Assembly: GCF_940807255.1 (NCBI RefSeq)
Contig: NZ_CALNWY010000023.1
Coordinates: 1-62,778 of the forward strand
Length of the DNA stretch: 62,778 nt
From: Mixta sp. Marseille-Q2659
GTDB lineage: Bacteria > Pseudomonadota > Gammaproteobacteria > Enterobacterales > Enterobacteriaceae
Direction of reading: 5' to 3'
Position 1 is the first letter of the stretch. Every line of letters starts with the position of its first letter. Both the position numbers and the translations under genes were made by a program. Positions 10,037 through 19,703 of the stretch are shown here, one piece after another. The notes below the pieces were generated by a model. That model was not told the origin of the DNA and ran no database searches. It saw nothing but the letters and a program-made list of their open reading frames with translations.

Positions 10037-10172
10037 TGAGCTGCCTCACTGTCGCCTTCACAGGCGTCGTTTATTGCTTATGTCACGGCGTGGCGAGCCA
10101 TGACCTGAAAGGAGGGATTGCCCGCAATCCGCCTTGTTCGGGCGGCCTGCTGCAATGTGGCCGCACAGTATA
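10037..10172 (-). promoter_or_regulatory. Candidate rluB promoter -10 and structured leader
   Basis: A -10 box TATACT lies at the complement of 10167-10172; no convincing -35 is visible. The leader of about 120 bases can form three stems read leftwards: CCGCC/GGCGG, GGATTGC/GCAATCC, and GTCATGGC/GCCGTGAC (one G-U pair). Between the last two is CCCTCCTTTC, which resembles the anti-Shine-Dalgarno end of 16S rRNA. To the right (10173-10567) I see no gene or clear signal apart from the upstream region of the lipoprotein gene. Confidence 0.4.
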
Positions 10173-10567
10173 CATGAAGTTTAGTTCGTTGCTTGAGTTT
10201 CCTGCACTGGAGTTTTGTGTCGCGCTGCCGATAAGTGTAAAGGCAGAGTGGTGGTTTTTTCGCCTGCCGCTACGCGTTTTGCCATCGGCGATTATTCAGG
10301 CGACATGCGCATTTTATCACCTGAACCAGAGTCGAGTTGTTTACAAACCAGACGACGGTAAAATAAGCGCCGCTTATTAAGCGTCCCAGAGCGCATCAGC
10401 GCCAAAAGATATTTATTTAACCGCTTTCTTTTTTAATAACTTTGTTGCTTTAAACCAAGAATAGCGCCGGTAATCAGCCGGTATTAAACGCCGAAATCAG
10501 GCGAATAATTTGTATGCCATCGAACTTCACCAGGGTTTACCGGCATACCCGTACACCAGTAGACATA

Positions 10568-11194
10568 ATGAAAACTAATCTTCTGTTAGCGGCGGCGGCT
10601 ATATTGCTGCTGTCAGGCTGTTCCGTCGGCAAATATGAATACAGCCGCGAAGCCATGAAACGCGTCGACATGAATTTTACCGGTATCCCCACCATTTTGG
10701 GACTCGGTACGCTCGGCACCAGTATTCCTCTGACGTCGGAATACAGTTTGACGGCGGCACATGTGGCGAAATATTCCGTCCAGCGGGTCAAGGCCTGGCA
10801 TCCATACTGCGATTTGGCGATCGTTTATCATAAAAACGACATGAAAACGCTGCCGACATTTAGCCCCAGCCGCGTGGGCGACAGCGTGAAAATGTATGGC
10901 TACAGCTTTATTTCCGCGATGCCGGTGGCGTCCAGCGGCGTAAACCTGGCGCGTATCGCCGTTCGCAACAGCTGGAACAAAGCGCCCTGTATGGCAATGG
11001 CTTCGAATGCAGGCGTGGTACAGGGCATGTCAGGCGGGGCGGTTTATAATCAGGACGATTCTATCGGCGGCGTGATTATCGGTTACAGCAAAGCGATAAA
11101 AAACCGGCGTAACGGGAAAGTGATCCTGAAGGATGTCTCTCTCTATATTCCCTACGCCGATTTTAAAGCCTGGCTGGACGCTTCGATTTCGTGA
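10568..11194 (+). CDS. Trypsin-fold serine-protease-like lipoprotein
   Basis: 208 residues from ATG 10568; an ATG at 10514 in frame is possible, but only the inner start gives a lipoprotein signal (MKTNLLLAAAAILLLSGCS). The lipobox LSGC makes C18 the lipidated residue, and Ser at +2 predicts outer-membrane sorting. The remainder carries trypsin-like motifs: H65 in 'LTAAHV', D82 in 'CDLAIV' and S155 in 'GMSGGAVY'. The His-Asp spacing is short (17 residues, against about 30-45 in HtrA and trypsin). C81 and C141 could form a disulfide. It lies where E. coli has yciQ and is convergent with yciO. Substrate unknown; activity is inferred from motifs only. Confidence 0.75.
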   Translation: MKTNLLLAAAAILLLSGCSVGKYEYSREAMKRVDMNFTGIPTILGLGTLGTSIPLTSEYSLTAAHVAKYSVQRVKAWHPYCDLAIVYHKNDMKTLPTFSPSRVGDSVKMYGYSFISAMPVASSGVNLARIAVRNSWNKAPCMAMASNAGVVQGMSGGAVYNQDDSIGGVIIGYSKAIKNRRNGKVILKDVSLYIPYADFKAWLDASIS

Positions 11195-11200
11195 CGGGAA

Positions 11201-11219
11201 ACCGGCGCCGGGCGCCGGT
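11201..11219. terminator. Perfect palindrome between lipoprotein gene and yciO
   Basis: ACCGGCGCC, one G, GGCGCCGGT. It fills the 31-base gap between two convergent genes and lacks a U-tract. Probably a shared 3'-end hairpin. Confidence 0.5.
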
Positions 11220-11225
11220 CAGAGA

Positions 11226-11846
11226 TTAACGGAACGGGCGGCTGTCGCCGACGCCTTCGCGGATCACTTCCGGCGTATCGCTGGTTAAGTCAACCACCGT
11301 GGTCGGCTGCTGTCCCAGCGTGCCGCCGTCGATAATCAGATCCACCAGCTTGCCGATGCGATGCTCAATTTCTTCCGGGTCCGACTCGGTAAAATCGTTG
11401 CCGGGCAGCATCAGCGAGGTGGACATCATCGGCTCATTCAGCGACTCCAGCAGCGCCAGCGCGACCGGATTCGACGGCACGCGCAAGCCAATGGTTTTAC
11501 GCTTGTCATTCATCAGACGGCGCGGCACCTCTTTGGTCCCTTTCAAAATAAAGGTATAGCTGCCGGGCGTATTATTTTTAATCAGGCGAAACGCGCTGTT
11601 ATCCACGTGAGCGTAAGTGGACAGTTCAGAAAGATCGCGGCAAACCAGAGTAAAATTATGGTTGCCGTCCAGCTGACGGATACGGCAAATACGCTCCATC
11701 GCACTCTTGTCTTCCAGCCGACAGCCCAACGCATAGCCAGAATCGGTTGGATAAACAATCACGCCGCCTTTATTCAACACATCCACCGCCTGGCTAATCA
11801 GGCGCGGCTGGGGATTGTCGGGATGAATATGAAACATTTGACTCAT
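11226..11846 (-). CDS. yciO: YrdC/Sua5-like protein YciO
   Basis: 206 residues, identical in length to E. coli YciO, with the YrdC-like RNA-binding fold (KGGVIVYPTDSGYALGCRLE at residues 27-46, then 'KRKTIGLRVPSNP' and 'MMSTSLMLPG'). It is related to the TsaC/Sua5 threonylcarbamoyl-AMP synthases of tRNA t6A synthesis, but YciO itself has no firmly assigned physiological role. It starts 13 bases after the rnm stop, so rnm and yciO form a leftward operon as in E. coli. Confidence 0.95.
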   Translation of the reverse strand: MSQMFHIHPDNPQPRLISQAVDVLNKGGVIVYPTDSGYALGCRLEDKSAMERICRIRQLDGNHNFTLVCRDLSELSTYAHVDNSAFRLIKNNTPGSYTFILKGTKEVPRRLMNDKRKTIGLRVPSNPVALALLESLNEPMMSTSLMLPGNDFTESDPEEIEHRIGKLVDLIIDGGTLGQQPTTVVDLTSDTPEVIREGVGDSRPFR

Positions 11847-11859
11847 AGCTAACCTCTTA

Positions 11860-12744
11860 TCACCTCTCCGCAGACGGCATTAAGGTGGGAAAGCGCGTCC
11901 AGACGGCTTCTACACCGCCCGGCAGCCACAGCTTTTTACCCAGCTCAATCCACGGACAGGGTTGATGAAAATCGGAGCCCTGCGACGCCGCCAGCTGATA
12001 ATCCTGCGCGTAGCGTCCCAGTTGGCTGCGTTCGTTCGGCGGCTGCTGGCACTGCGCTACTTCCATCGCATCACCGCCGATTTCGGCAAAATGGGCGATC
12101 AGGCGCTTCAGCCATTTGGCCGACAGGCCGTAACGGCCAGGGTGCGCCAGTACCGCATAACCGCCAGAATGATGAATAGCATCAACGGCTTGTTTAATTG
12201 TACACCATTGTGGCGGCGCGTAACCGGTTTTGCCGCGTGCCAGATAGTGTTTGAATACCTGCGCCATATTATCGGCCTTACCCTGCGCAATCAGCCAGCG
12301 GGCAAAATGACCGCGCGTAATCGCGCCGCCCTCAGCCAGCGCCAGCGCGCCTTCCAGCGCGCCGGGGATCTGCGCTTTTTCCAGCCGCTCAGCCATCAAC
12401 TGCGCCCGCGCCAACCGACATGCATTTTGACCGGCTAAAAAATCAGTCATAACAGGATGACTGGGATCGATGCCCAAACCAACAATATGAATTTCGTGAT
12501 TTTCCCAAAGGGTTGAGGCTTCAACGCCATCAATCAAATGCAGCGGCAAATGCTGTTCCGCAATGGCTGCTCTGGCTGCAGCCAGACCTGCCACGCTATC
12601 GTGATCGGTAATTGCCAGTACGCCTACGCGCATCGCAACGGCGCGCTGCACCAGTTCCTGCGGGGTTAACAGCCCATCCGACGCGCGGGTATGGCTGTGT
12701 AAATCATAAATAGGAAAGGCGCTTATCGGCGTGGTGGCGGTCAA
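11860..12744 (-). CDS. rnm: PHP-domain 5'-3' exoribonuclease RNase AM
   Basis: 294 residues (E. coli Rnm, formerly YciV or TrpH, 293). PHP-type metal-dependent phosphoesterase: '[12 protein letters not shown]' at residues 13-24, '[10 protein letters not shown]' at 44-53, '[10 protein letters not shown]' near 200 and '[10 protein letters not shown]' near 255 supply the metal-binding His and Asp residues. The E. coli enzyme degrades short oligonucleotides and matures 5' ends of rRNAs. It is divergent from the trp operon, with 65 bases between its ATG and the trp -35 box, and is co-transcribed with yciO. Confidence 0.95.
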   Translation of the reverse strand: MTATTPISAFPIYDLHSHTRASDGLLTPQELVQRAVAMRVGVLAITDHDSVAGLAAARAAIAEQHLPLHLIDGVEASTLWENHEIHIVGLGIDPSHPVMTDFLAGQNACRLARAQLMAERLEKAQIPGALEGALALAEGGAITRGHFARWLIAQGKADNMAQVFKHYLARGKTGYAPPQWCTIKQAVDAIHHSGGYAVLAHPGRYGLSAKWLKRLIAHFAEIGGDAMEVAQCQQPPNERSQLGRYAQDYQLAASQGSDFHQPCPWIELGKKLWLPGGVEAVWTRFPTLMPSAER

Positions 12745-12809
12745 AATAACTCCTGAGAAACAGTAAATAACGCTGCATCATAACGGATTAACCGCTATAT
12801 AAAAAAGTA

Positions 12810-12847
12810 TTGACAATCCTCCTGCGAACCCGTTAACTAGTACACAA
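12810..12847 (+). promoter_or_regulatory. trp promoter and TrpR operator
   Basis: TTGACA (12810-12815), 17-base spacer, TTAACT (12833-12838). The hexamers and the flanking GTTAACTAGTAC are the same as in the E. coli trp promoter-operator, where TrpR with tryptophan binds over the -10. The upstream half of the E. coli operator (CGAACTA) is changed here to CGAACCC, so the dyad is imperfect. Confidence 0.9.
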
Positions 12848-12865
12848 GTTCACGCGAGGGTATCC

Positions 12866-12958
12866 ATGATGATTTTTAACCATAAACTGATGACTGACTG
12901 GTGGCGTACTTCCATTGAAGGGCGACGACGTCACGCATCTGAATTCATCACATGCTGA
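12866..12958 (+). CDS. trpL: trp operon leader peptide, unusually long
   Basis: ATG 12866, stop 12956-12958, 30 residues: MMIFNHKLMTDWWRTSIEGR plus RRHASEFITC. W12-W13 are the tandem control tryptophans in the conserved WWRTS. In E. coli the peptide stops right after WWRTS; here it runs 14 residues further. GAGGGT upstream supplies a ribosome site. GTGGCGT at 12901-12907 (over the Trp codons) can pair with ACGTCAC at 12928-12934 (region 1:2). CGCATC at 12934-12939 is complementary to GATGCG at 12973-12978 inside the terminator and could serve as the antiterminator strand. The stop lies only 6 bases before the terminator stem. Confidence 0.88.
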   Translation: MMIFNHKLMTDWWRTSIEGRRRHASEFITC

Positions 12959-12964
12959 TACCTG

Positions 12965-12989
12965 AGCCCGCCGATGCGGGCTTTTTTTT
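12965..12989 (+). terminator. trp attenuator
   Basis: AGCCCGC (12965-12971), loop CGAT, GCGGGCT (12976-12982), then a run of eight T. Rho-independent attenuator 24 bases before trpE. Confidence 0.95.
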
Positions 12990-13012
12990 GAGCGAATTTT
13001 AGAGAACCGATT

Positions 13013-14575
13013 ATGTCGAATGCGAAACCTGGATTGAAACTGATTACCGGCTCGGCGCCCTACCGTGAAGATCCCGCTGCGGTGTTCCATCAGCTGTGCG
13101 GCGCGCGTCCGGCCACGCTGCTGCTGGAATCTGCGGATATTGACAGTAAACGTAACCTGAAGAGTTTGCTGATTGTGGACAGCGCCCTGCGTATTAGCGC
13201 GCTGGATAACTGCGTTACCGTACAGGCGCTGTCAGAAAATGGTCGTCAGCTGCTGCCGCTGCTGGATGCGGCGCTGCCTGCCGGGGTTGAAAATCAGGCA
13301 CGGCCTGACAGCCGTGAACTGACGTTTCCTGCGACAGCCGATCTGCAGGATGAAGATTCCCGTCTGAAATCGCTTTCGGTTTTTGACGCGCTGCGGCTGA
13401 TTTTACAGCTGGTCGATGCGCCGCAGGATGAGCGGGAATCGATGCTGCTGGGCGGCCTGTTCGCCTACGATTTAGTGGCGGGTTTTGAGCCGCTACCTGC
13501 ACTGCGTAATGAGCAGCGCTGCCCCGATTACTGTTTCTATCTGGCGGAAACGCTGCTGGTTCTCGATCATCAGCGCCAGCAGGCGCGCCTGCAGGCCAGC
13601 CTGTTTGCGCCTTCGACCGACGAGTTCCAGCGTCTGCAGCGCCGTATTCATCAGCTGCATGAGCAAATGCTGCAGCCTGCGCAGCCGCTGCCGGTGCAGC
13701 AGGTCGAACAGATGAGCCTGAGCTGCAGCCAGAGCGATGAAGAGTATTGCGACGTGGTGCGCAATATGCAGCAGGCCATTCGCATCGGCGAAATTTTCCA
13801 GGTGGTGCCGTCGCGCCGCTTCTCGCTGCCCTGCCCGTCGCCTTTGGCGGCTTACGAAACGCTGAAGAACAATAATCCCAGCCCTTACATGTTTTTTATG
13901 CAGGACCGCGATTTTACGCTGTTCGGCGCCTCGCCTGAAAGTTCGCTGAAATATGACGCCGCGTCGCGTCAGATTGAAATCTATCCTATCGCCGGTTCGC
14001 GTCCGCGTGGCCGTCACGCCGACGGCTCGCTGGATCGCGATTTAGACAGCCGCATCGAGCTGGAAATGCGTACCGACCATAAAGAGCTGGCGGAACATTT
14101 GATGCTGGTCGACCTGGCGCGTAACGATCTGGCGCGCATCTGCGAACCCGGCAGCCGCTACGTTGCCGATCTGACCAAGGTCGATCGTTATACCTTTATT
14201 ATGCATCTGGTTTCCCGCGTGGTGGGCACGCTGCGCGCTGACCTCGATGTGCTGCACGCCTATCGCGCCTGTATGAACATGGGCACCCTGAGCGGCGCGC
14301 CGAAAGTGCGCGCCATGCAGCTAATTGCCCGCGCCGAAGGCACGCGTCGCGGCGTTTATGGCGGCGCTGTCGGCTACTTTACCGCCAGCGGCGATCTCGA
14401 CACCTGCATTGTTATCCGCTCTGCCTATGTGGAAGATGGCGTGGCCACGGTGCAGGCGGGCGCGGGCGTGGTGCTGGATTCACAGCCGCAGGCTGAAGCC
14501 GATGAGAGCCGCAATAAAGCACGTGCCGTTCTGCGCGCGATAGCTACCGCACACCACTGTAAGGAGATCTTCTGA
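13013..14575 (+). CDS. trpE: Anthranilate synthase component I
   Basis: 520 residues, the E. coli length. TrpE converts chorismate and ammonia (from TrpG) to anthranilate. The N-terminal lobe includes the tryptophan-feedback site '[17 protein letters not shown]' near residue 40. The C-terminal chorismate-binding domain contains '[10 protein letters not shown]', '[10 protein letters not shown]', '[13 protein letters not shown]' and '[15 protein letters not shown]'. First structural gene of the trp operon. Its TGA overlaps the trpG ATG (TGATG at 14573-14577), favouring equimolar translation. Confidence 0.98.
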   Translation: MSNAKPGLKLITGSAPYREDPAAVFHQLCGARPATLLLESADIDSKRNLKSLLIVDSALRISALDNCVTVQALSENGRQLLPLLDAALPAGVENQARPDSRELTFPATADLQDEDSRLKSLSVFDALRLILQLVDAPQDERESMLLGGLFAYDLVAGFEPLPALRNEQRCPDYCFYLAETLLVLDHQRQQARLQASLFAPSTDEFQRLQRRIHQLHEQMLQPAQPLPVQQVEQMSLSCSQSDEEYCDVVRNMQQAIRIGEIFQVVPSRRFSLPCPSPLAAYETLKNNNPSPYMFFMQDRDFTLFGASPESSLKYDAASRQIEIYPIAGSRPRGRHADGSLDRDLDSRIELEMRTDHKELAEHLMLVDLARNDLARICEPGSRYVADLTKVDRYTFIMHLVSRVVGTLRADLDVLHAYRACMNMGTLSGAPKVRAMQLIARAEGTRRGVYGGAVGYFTASGDLDTCIVIRSAYVEDGVATVQAGAGVVLDSQPQAEADESRNKARAVLRAIATAHHCKEIF

Positions 14576-15153
14576 TGGCTGACATTCTGCTGCTCGATAA
14601 TATCGACTCCTTTACCTGGAACCTGGTCGATCAGTTGCGCACTTTCGGTCATCGCGTGGTGGTTTATCGCAATACCGTGCCTGCCGACATGCTGACTGAA
14701 CAGCTGCAACAGATGGAAAAGCCGGTGCTGATGCTTTCGCCCGGCCCCGGCGCACCAGCGGATGCTGGCTGTATGCCGGAACTGTTGCAACGCCTGCGCG
14801 GCCGGTTGCCGATTATCGGTATCTGCCTGGGACATCAGGCAATTATTGAAGCCTACGGCGGTTACGTCGGCCAGGCGGGAGAAATCTTGCATGGCAAGGC
14901 GTCCGCGATTACGCATGACAATCAGGCGATGTTCGCCGGACTCAGCAATCCGCTGCCGGTTGCGCGTTATCACTCGCTGGTGGGCAGCAATACGCCTGAC
15001 GAACTGGTTGTCAATGCCACCTTTAACGAGATGGTGATGGCGGTGCGTCATGATGCCGACCGGGTATGCGGCTTCCAGTTTCACCCGGAATCCATTTTGA
15101 CGACGCAGGGCGCGCGCCTGCTGGAACAGACCCTGGCCTGGGCGCTGGCATAA
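14575..15153 (+). CDS. trpG: Anthranilate synthase component II (glutamine amidotransferase), unfused
   Basis: 192 residues ending at 15153. Class I glutamine amidotransferase that feeds ammonia to TrpE. The nucleophile is C84 in 'GICLGHQAI', the Gly-rich loop 'LSPGPGAP' is at residues 54-61, and the His-Glu of 'FHPESILT' (near 170) completes the triad. In E. coli this domain is fused to TrpD; here an in-frame stop separates the two, followed by a good ribosome site, as in Serratia and Erwiniaceae. The end ([11 protein letters not shown]) is a natural-looking C-terminus and not a broken linker. Confidence 0.97.
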   Translation: MADILLLDNIDSFTWNLVDQLRTFGHRVVVYRNTVPADMLTEQLQQMEKPVLMLSPGPGAPADAGCMPELLQRLRGRLPIIGICLGHQAIIEAYGGYVGQAGEILHGKASAITHDNQAMFAGLSNPLPVARYHSLVGSNTPDELVVNATFNEMVMAVRHDADRVCGFQFHPESILTTQGARLLEQTLAWALA

Positions 15154-15167
15154 GCGGAGGAAAAAGC

Positions 15168-16166
15168 ATGCAGCCTATTCTGGAGAAGTTATATCAGGGA
15201 GAGACCCTGACCCGAACGGAAAGTCATCAGCTGTTTACGGCGATCGTCACCGGCCAACTGGAGCCGACGCAGCTGGCGGCAGCGCTGGTCGCGATGAAAG
15301 TACGCGGCGAGCGGCCGGAGGAGATCGCTGGCGCGGCCTCGGCTCTGCTGGCCGATGCGCGTCCTTTCCCCCGTCCCGGCTACGCCTTTGCCGATATTGT
15401 CGGCACCGGTGGCGACGGCAGCAACAGCATCAATATTTCCACCGCCAGCGCCTTTGTTGCGGCGACCTGCGGTTTGAAAGTGGCAAAACATGGCAACCGC
15501 AGCGTGTCCAGCAAATCCGGCTCTTCCGATCTGCTGGCAGCCTTTGGCATCAGCCTCGATTTACCGGCGGAAAAAGCGCGTCAGGCGCTGGACGATCTGG
15601 ATGTATGCTTTTTGTTTGCGCCGCAGTATCACACCGGCTTCCGCCATGCGATGCCGGTACGTCAGCAGTTAAAAACCCGCACGCTGTTCAATGTGCTGGG
15701 GCCGTTAATTAATCCGGCGCGTCCGCCGCTGGCGGTCATTGGCGTCTACAGCCCGGAACTGGTGCTGCCGATTGCCGAAACGCTGCGCGTGCTGGGCTAC
15801 CAGCGGGCGGCGGTCGTCCACGGTGGCGGCATGGATGAAGTGGCGGTTCACAGCGCCACCCAGGTTGCCGAGCTGCGCGACGGCGATATTACCTGTTATC
15901 AGCTGACGCCGGACGATTTCGGTCTGCCATACCATACTAAAGCATCACTGGCTGGCGGCACGCCGGAAGAAAACCGTGACATTCTGGCGCAGTTGCTCCA
16001 GGGTAAAGGTCAGCAGGCGCACCAGCATGCCGTTGCGGTTAACGTCGCTATGCTTTTGAAAATATTTGGTAATGAAGACTTACGTGATAATGCCCAGCGG
16101 GCGCTGAGCGCCATCGCCAGCGGCCAGGCTTATGAGCGCGTTGTCGCGTTAGCAGCAAGAGGCTAG
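15168..16166 (+). CDS. trpD: Anthranilate phosphoribosyltransferase, unfused
   Basis: 332 residues from ATG 15168, 14 bases after the trpG stop, with a strong GGAGG site (15156-15160). The frame is open further upstream but overlaps trpG, so that extension is discarded. TrpD transfers phosphoribose from PRPP to anthranilate. The PRPP-binding '[17 protein letters not shown]' is at about residues 77-93, followed by '[17 protein letters not shown]' and '[13 protein letters not shown]'. The trpC gene begins two bases after its stop. Confidence 0.97.
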   Translation: MQPILEKLYQGETLTRTESHQLFTAIVTGQLEPTQLAAALVAMKVRGERPEEIAGAASALLADARPFPRPGYAFADIVGTGGDGSNSINISTASAFVAATCGLKVAKHGNRSVSSKSGSSDLLAAFGISLDLPAEKARQALDDLDVCFLFAPQYHTGFRHAMPVRQQLKTRTLFNVLGPLINPARPPLAVIGVYSPELVLPIAETLRVLGYQRAAVVHGGGMDEVAVHSATQVAELRDGDITCYQLTPDDFGLPYHTKASLAGGTPEENRDILAQLLQGKGQQAHQHAVAVNVAMLLKIFGNEDLRDNAQRALSAIASGQAYERVVALAARG

Positions 16167-16168
16167 AG

Positions 16169-17527
16169 ATGCAGACCGTACTGACTCAGATCGTTAAAGA
16201 TAAGGCGCTGTGGATTGAACAGCGTAAAAAAACCCAGCCGCTGTCGTCGTTTCAGCAGCAGCTGGTGCCCTCTTCGCGCAGTTTTTACCATGCGCTGCAG
16301 GGCACGCGCACCGCGTTTATTCTGGAGTGTAAAAAGGCGTCGCCTTCAAAAGGCGTTATCCGGGACGATTTCGATCCGGTCGCCATCGCCGGCGTTTATA
16401 AAGATTATGCATCGGCGGTTTCGGTGTTGACCGATGAGAAATATTTTCAGGGCAGCTTTGATTTTCTGCCGCTGGTCAGCGCGGCGATTACCCAGCCGGT
16501 GCTGTGTAAAGACTTTATTATCGATCCCTGGCAGATTTATCTGGCGCGCTTTTATCAGGCCGATGCGGTATTGCTGATGCTTTCCGTACTGGATGATGAA
16601 CAGTATCGCCAGTTGGCGGCCGTCGCGCACAGCCTGGAGATGGGCATTCTCACTGAAGTCAGCAATGAAGCGGAGCTGGAACGCGCGCTGGCGCTGGGCG
16701 CTAAAGTGGTTGGCATTAATAATCGCGATTTGCGCGATCTGTCAGTTGATCTGGATCGCACCCGCCAGCTGGCGCCGCGTCTTGGCCATGGCGTGACGGT
16801 AATCAGCGAATCCGGTATTAACAGCTATGCGCAGGTGCGCGAGCTAAGCCGGTTTGCAAACGGTTTTCTGATCGGCTCAGCCTTAATGAGCGAGGCGGAT
16901 CTGCATCAGGCGGTACGTCGGGTACTGCTGGGCGATAATAAAATTTGCGGCCTGACGCGGCCTGAAGATGCGCGCGCCGCCTGCGAAGCGGGTGCAATTT
17001 ACGGCGGCTTGATTTTCGCTGAAGGCTCGCCGCGCCAGGTTGATATCGCTCAGGCGCAGAAAGTTATCGCTGCCGCTCCATTACGCTACGTCGGCGTGTT
17101 CCGCAATGACGCTATAAGTGACGTTGTCACTACGGCTGCCGCGCTGCAACTCAGCGCCGTTCAGCTGCACGGCGACGAAAGCCAGGATTATATCCAAACG
17201 CTGCGTTCGCAACTGCCTGCCCAGGTCGCTATCTGGAAGGCGCTGAGCGTTAAGAGCGAACTCCCGGCGCGTAATTTGCAGCATGTCGATCGCTACGTTT
17301 TCGATAACGGCGCGGGCGGCAGCGGCGAGCGTTTCGACTGGTCATTACTGACCGGCCAGCAGCTGGATAATGTGCTGTTGGCAGGCGGACTGAGTGCCGA
17401 TAATTGTGTGACGGCCGCGCAGCTCGGCTGTGCTGGCCTCGATTTTAACTCTGGCGTAGAAAGCGCGCCGGGCATCAAGGATGCCGGAAAGATCGCCGCC
17501 GTGTTTCAAACGCTGCGCGCTTACTGA
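16169..17527 (+). CDS. trpC: Bifunctional indole-3-glycerol-phosphate synthase / PRA isomerase
   Basis: 452 residues (E. coli TrpC(F) 453), a fusion of two TIM barrels. The N-terminal half (about 1-255) is IGP synthase: 'ILECKKASPSKG' near residue 50, 'VLCKDFIIDPWQI' near 110, 'VGINNRDL' near 180 and 'VISESGI' near 213. The C-terminal half is phosphoribosylanthranilate isomerase (TrpF): 'KICGLTRPEDA' near 257, 'VQLHGDE' near 330, and 'AGGLSADN' and 'DFNSGVE' near the end. Together they carry out steps three and four of tryptophan synthesis. It is two bases after trpD and 43 bases before trpB. Confidence 0.98.
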   Translation: MQTVLTQIVKDKALWIEQRKKTQPLSSFQQQLVPSSRSFYHALQGTRTAFILECKKASPSKGVIRDDFDPVAIAGVYKDYASAVSVLTDEKYFQGSFDFLPLVSAAITQPVLCKDFIIDPWQIYLARFYQADAVLLMLSVLDDEQYRQLAAVAHSLEMGILTEVSNEAELERALALGAKVVGINNRDLRDLSVDLDRTRQLAPRLGHGVTVISESGINSYAQVRELSRFANGFLIGSALMSEADLHQAVRRVLLGDNKICGLTRPEDARAACEAGAIYGGLIFAEGSPRQVDIAQAQKVIAAAPLRYVGVFRNDAISDVVTTAAALQLSAVQLHGDESQDYIQTLRSQLPAQVAIWKALSVKSELPARNLQHVDRYVFDNGAGGSGERFDWSLLTGQQLDNVLLAGGLSADNCVTAAQLGCAGLDFNSGVESAPGIKDAGKIAAVFQTLRAY

Positions 17528-17570
17528 CAGCAATCGTCCGCTTTGCGGGCGCCTATAAGGAATAACGCAC

Positions 17571-18761
17571 ATGACATTATTGAACCCCTATTTTGGCGAA
17601 TTCGGCGGCATGTATGTTCCGCAAATTCTTATGCCCGCGCTGCGCCAACTGGAAGAAGCCTTTGTCAGCGCCCAGCGCGATGCCGATTTTCAGGCTCAGT
17701 TTACCGATCTGCTGAAAAATTATGCCGGTCGTCCTACCGCATTAACGCTCTGCCGCAACCTGACCAGCGGCACTAACGCGCGTCTCTATCTGAAACGTGA
17801 AGATTTACTGCACGGCGGCGCCCATAAAACCAACCAGGTATTGGGCCAGGCGCTGCTGGCGAAACGCATGGGCAAAACTGAAATCATTGCGGAAACCGGC
17901 GCCGGTCAGCATGGCGTCGCCTCTGCGCTGGCCAGCGCCCTGCTTGGCCTGAAGTGTCGTATCTACATGGGCGCGAAAGATGTGGAACGCCAGTCGCCCA
18001 ACGTGTTCCGTATGCGCCTGATGGGTGCCGAGGTGATTCCGGTACATAGCGGTTCCGCTACGCTGAAAGATGCCTGTAATGAGGCGCTGCGCGACTGGTC
18101 CGGCAGCTATGAAACCGCGCACTATATGCTCGGCACCGCAGCCGGTCCGCATCCCTATCCCACTATCGTGCGTGAGTTCCAGCGCATGATCGGCGAAGAG
18201 ACTAAAGCGCAGATCCTGGAAGCGGAAGGACGACTGCCGGACGCGGTGATCGCCTGCGTTGGCGGCGGCTCCAACGCTATCGGCATGTTCGCTGATTTTA
18301 TCGATGAAAAAGATGTGGCGCTGATTGGCGTAGAGCCTGCCGGACACGGTATTGAAACCGGCGAGCATGGCGCACCGCTGAAGCATGGCCGCGTCGGCAT
18401 TTACTTCGGTATGAAAGCGCCAATGATGCAGACAGAGGATGGCCAGATTGAGGAATCTTACTCTATCTCCGCCGGACTCGATTTCCCGTCGGTCGGCCCG
18501 CAGCATGCGCATCTGAACAGCATCGGCCGCGCCGATTACGTTTCCATTACCGATAACGAAGCGCTGGATGCCTTTAAGCAACTGTGCCGTTCGGAAGGCA
18601 TTCTTCCGGCGCTGGAATCCGCCCATGCGCTGGCCCATGCGCTGAAAATGATCCAGCAGAACCCGGAGAAAGAGCAGCTACTGGTGGTGAACCTTTCCGG
18701 GCGCGGCGATAAAGATATTTTCACCGTTCACGATATTCTGAAAGCACAGGGAGAGATCTAA
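17571..18761 (+). CDS. trpB: Tryptophan synthase beta subunit
   Basis: 396 residues (E. coli 397). PLP enzyme that condenses indole with serine. PLP forms a Schiff base with K86 in '[12 protein letters not shown]'; the phosphate cradle is '[12 protein letters not shown]' near residue 230, and 'GRGDKD' near the C-terminus is conserved. It works as an alpha2-beta2 complex with TrpA, channelling indole. ATG 17571 follows an AAGGAAT ribosome site. The TAA overlaps the trpA ATG (TAATG at 18759-18763). Confidence 0.98.
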   Translation: MTLLNPYFGEFGGMYVPQILMPALRQLEEAFVSAQRDADFQAQFTDLLKNYAGRPTALTLCRNLTSGTNARLYLKREDLLHGGAHKTNQVLGQALLAKRMGKTEIIAETGAGQHGVASALASALLGLKCRIYMGAKDVERQSPNVFRMRLMGAEVIPVHSGSATLKDACNEALRDWSGSYETAHYMLGTAAGPHPYPTIVREFQRMIGEETKAQILEAEGRLPDAVIACVGGGSNAIGMFADFIDEKDVALIGVEPAGHGIETGEHGAPLKHGRVGIYFGMKAPMMQTEDGQIEESYSISAGLDFPSVGPQHAHLNSIGRADYVSITDNEALDAFKQLCRSEGILPALESAHALAHALKMIQQNPEKEQLLVVNLSGRGDKDIFTVHDILKAQGEI

Positions 18762-19564
18762 TGGAACGTTACGAACAGCTGTTTAAGCGTCTGAACGCCA
18801 GCAAAGAAGGCGCCTTTGTTCCTTTCGTCACGCTGGGCGATCCCTCGCCGGAACTCTCACTGCAGATTATCGATACGCTGGTTGCCGCTGGTGCCGACGC
18901 GCTGGAATTAGGTATTCCCTTTTCCGATCCATTGGCGGACGGCCCCACGATTCAGGGCGCCACGCTGCGCGCTTTTGCGGCCGGAACAACGCCCACGCAG
19001 TGCTTTGAGATGTTAGCGACCATCCGCCAGAAATATCCTGACTTGCCCATCGGCCTGCTGATGTACGCCAACCTGGTGTTTACCAACGGTATTGAGGAGT
19101 TTTATGCCCGCTGCGAGCAGGCTGGCGTCGATTCCGTGCTGGTAGCCGACGTGCCGGTAGAAGAATCAGGCCCCTTCCGTCAGGCGGCGATGCGTCATAA
19201 CATCGCACCGATTTTTATCTGTCCGCCTAACGCCGATGACGATCTGCTGCGCGCCGTGGCCTCTTACGGTCGTGGCTATATCTATCTGCTGTCGCGTGCT
19301 GGCGTTACCGGGGCGGAAAACCGCGCCAGCCTGCCGCTGAAACATTTGATTGATAAACTGCGGGAATATCATGCTGCGCCGACACTGCAGGGTTTCGGCA
19401 TTTCAGAGCCGTCGCAGGTAAAAGAGGCGATTGCGGCTGGCGCGGACGGGGCGATTTCCGGTTCCGCCATTGTGAAAATTATTGAGAAGCACCATGCCGA
19501 GCCGGAGATCATGCTGGCCGAATTAAAACGTTTTGTCAGCAGTCTGAAAGCGGCAACGCGCTAA
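18761..19564 (+). CDS. trpA: Tryptophan synthase alpha subunit
   Basis: 267 residues (E. coli 268). TIM barrel that splits indole-3-glycerol phosphate to indole and glyceraldehyde 3-phosphate. Catalytic E49 ('[10 protein letters not shown]') and D60 ('[11 protein letters not shown]') are both present, as are the flexible loop '[10 protein letters not shown]' near residue 179 and the phosphate site 'GFGIS'. Last gene of the operon; a hairpin terminator follows nine bases after the stop. Confidence 0.98.
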   Translation: MERYEQLFKRLNASKEGAFVPFVTLGDPSPELSLQIIDTLVAAGADALELGIPFSDPLADGPTIQGATLRAFAAGTTPTQCFEMLATIRQKYPDLPIGLLMYANLVFTNGIEEFYARCEQAGVDSVLVADVPVEESGPFRQAAMRHNIAPIFICPPNADDDLLRAVASYGRGYIYLLSRAGVTGAENRASLPLKHLIDKLREYHAAPTLQGFGISEPSQVKEAIAAGADGAISGSAIVKIIEKHHAEPEIMLAELKRFVSSLKAATR

Positions 19565-19572
19565 TCTCTTCG

Positions 19573-19603
19573 GTGCCTTACTGCGGGTAAGGCACGCTTT
19601 ATT
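19573..19603 (+). terminator. trp operon terminator
   Basis: GTGCCTTAC (19573-19581), five-base loop, GTAAGGCAC (19587-19595), then GCTTTATT. The U-tract is modest. Confidence 0.8.
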
Positions 19604-19703
19604 GAGCCTTTTTCGCAGTTTGTATTTTCCTCTCTTCTCGACCACACTTGATTTGCTGTTAATCGAAGCGGCAACGGCCTTTTTCATGACAGGGAGTAGC
19701 ACA

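Noticed and set aside
14575-16166. trpG/trpD split as another frameshifted gene
   Set aside because: Each part has its own natural ends and a GGAGG site precedes trpD; separate genes are normal in several enteric lineages.
17805-18638. 277-codon reverse ORF opposite trpB
   Set aside because: Mirror of the trpB coding frame without recognisable motifs.
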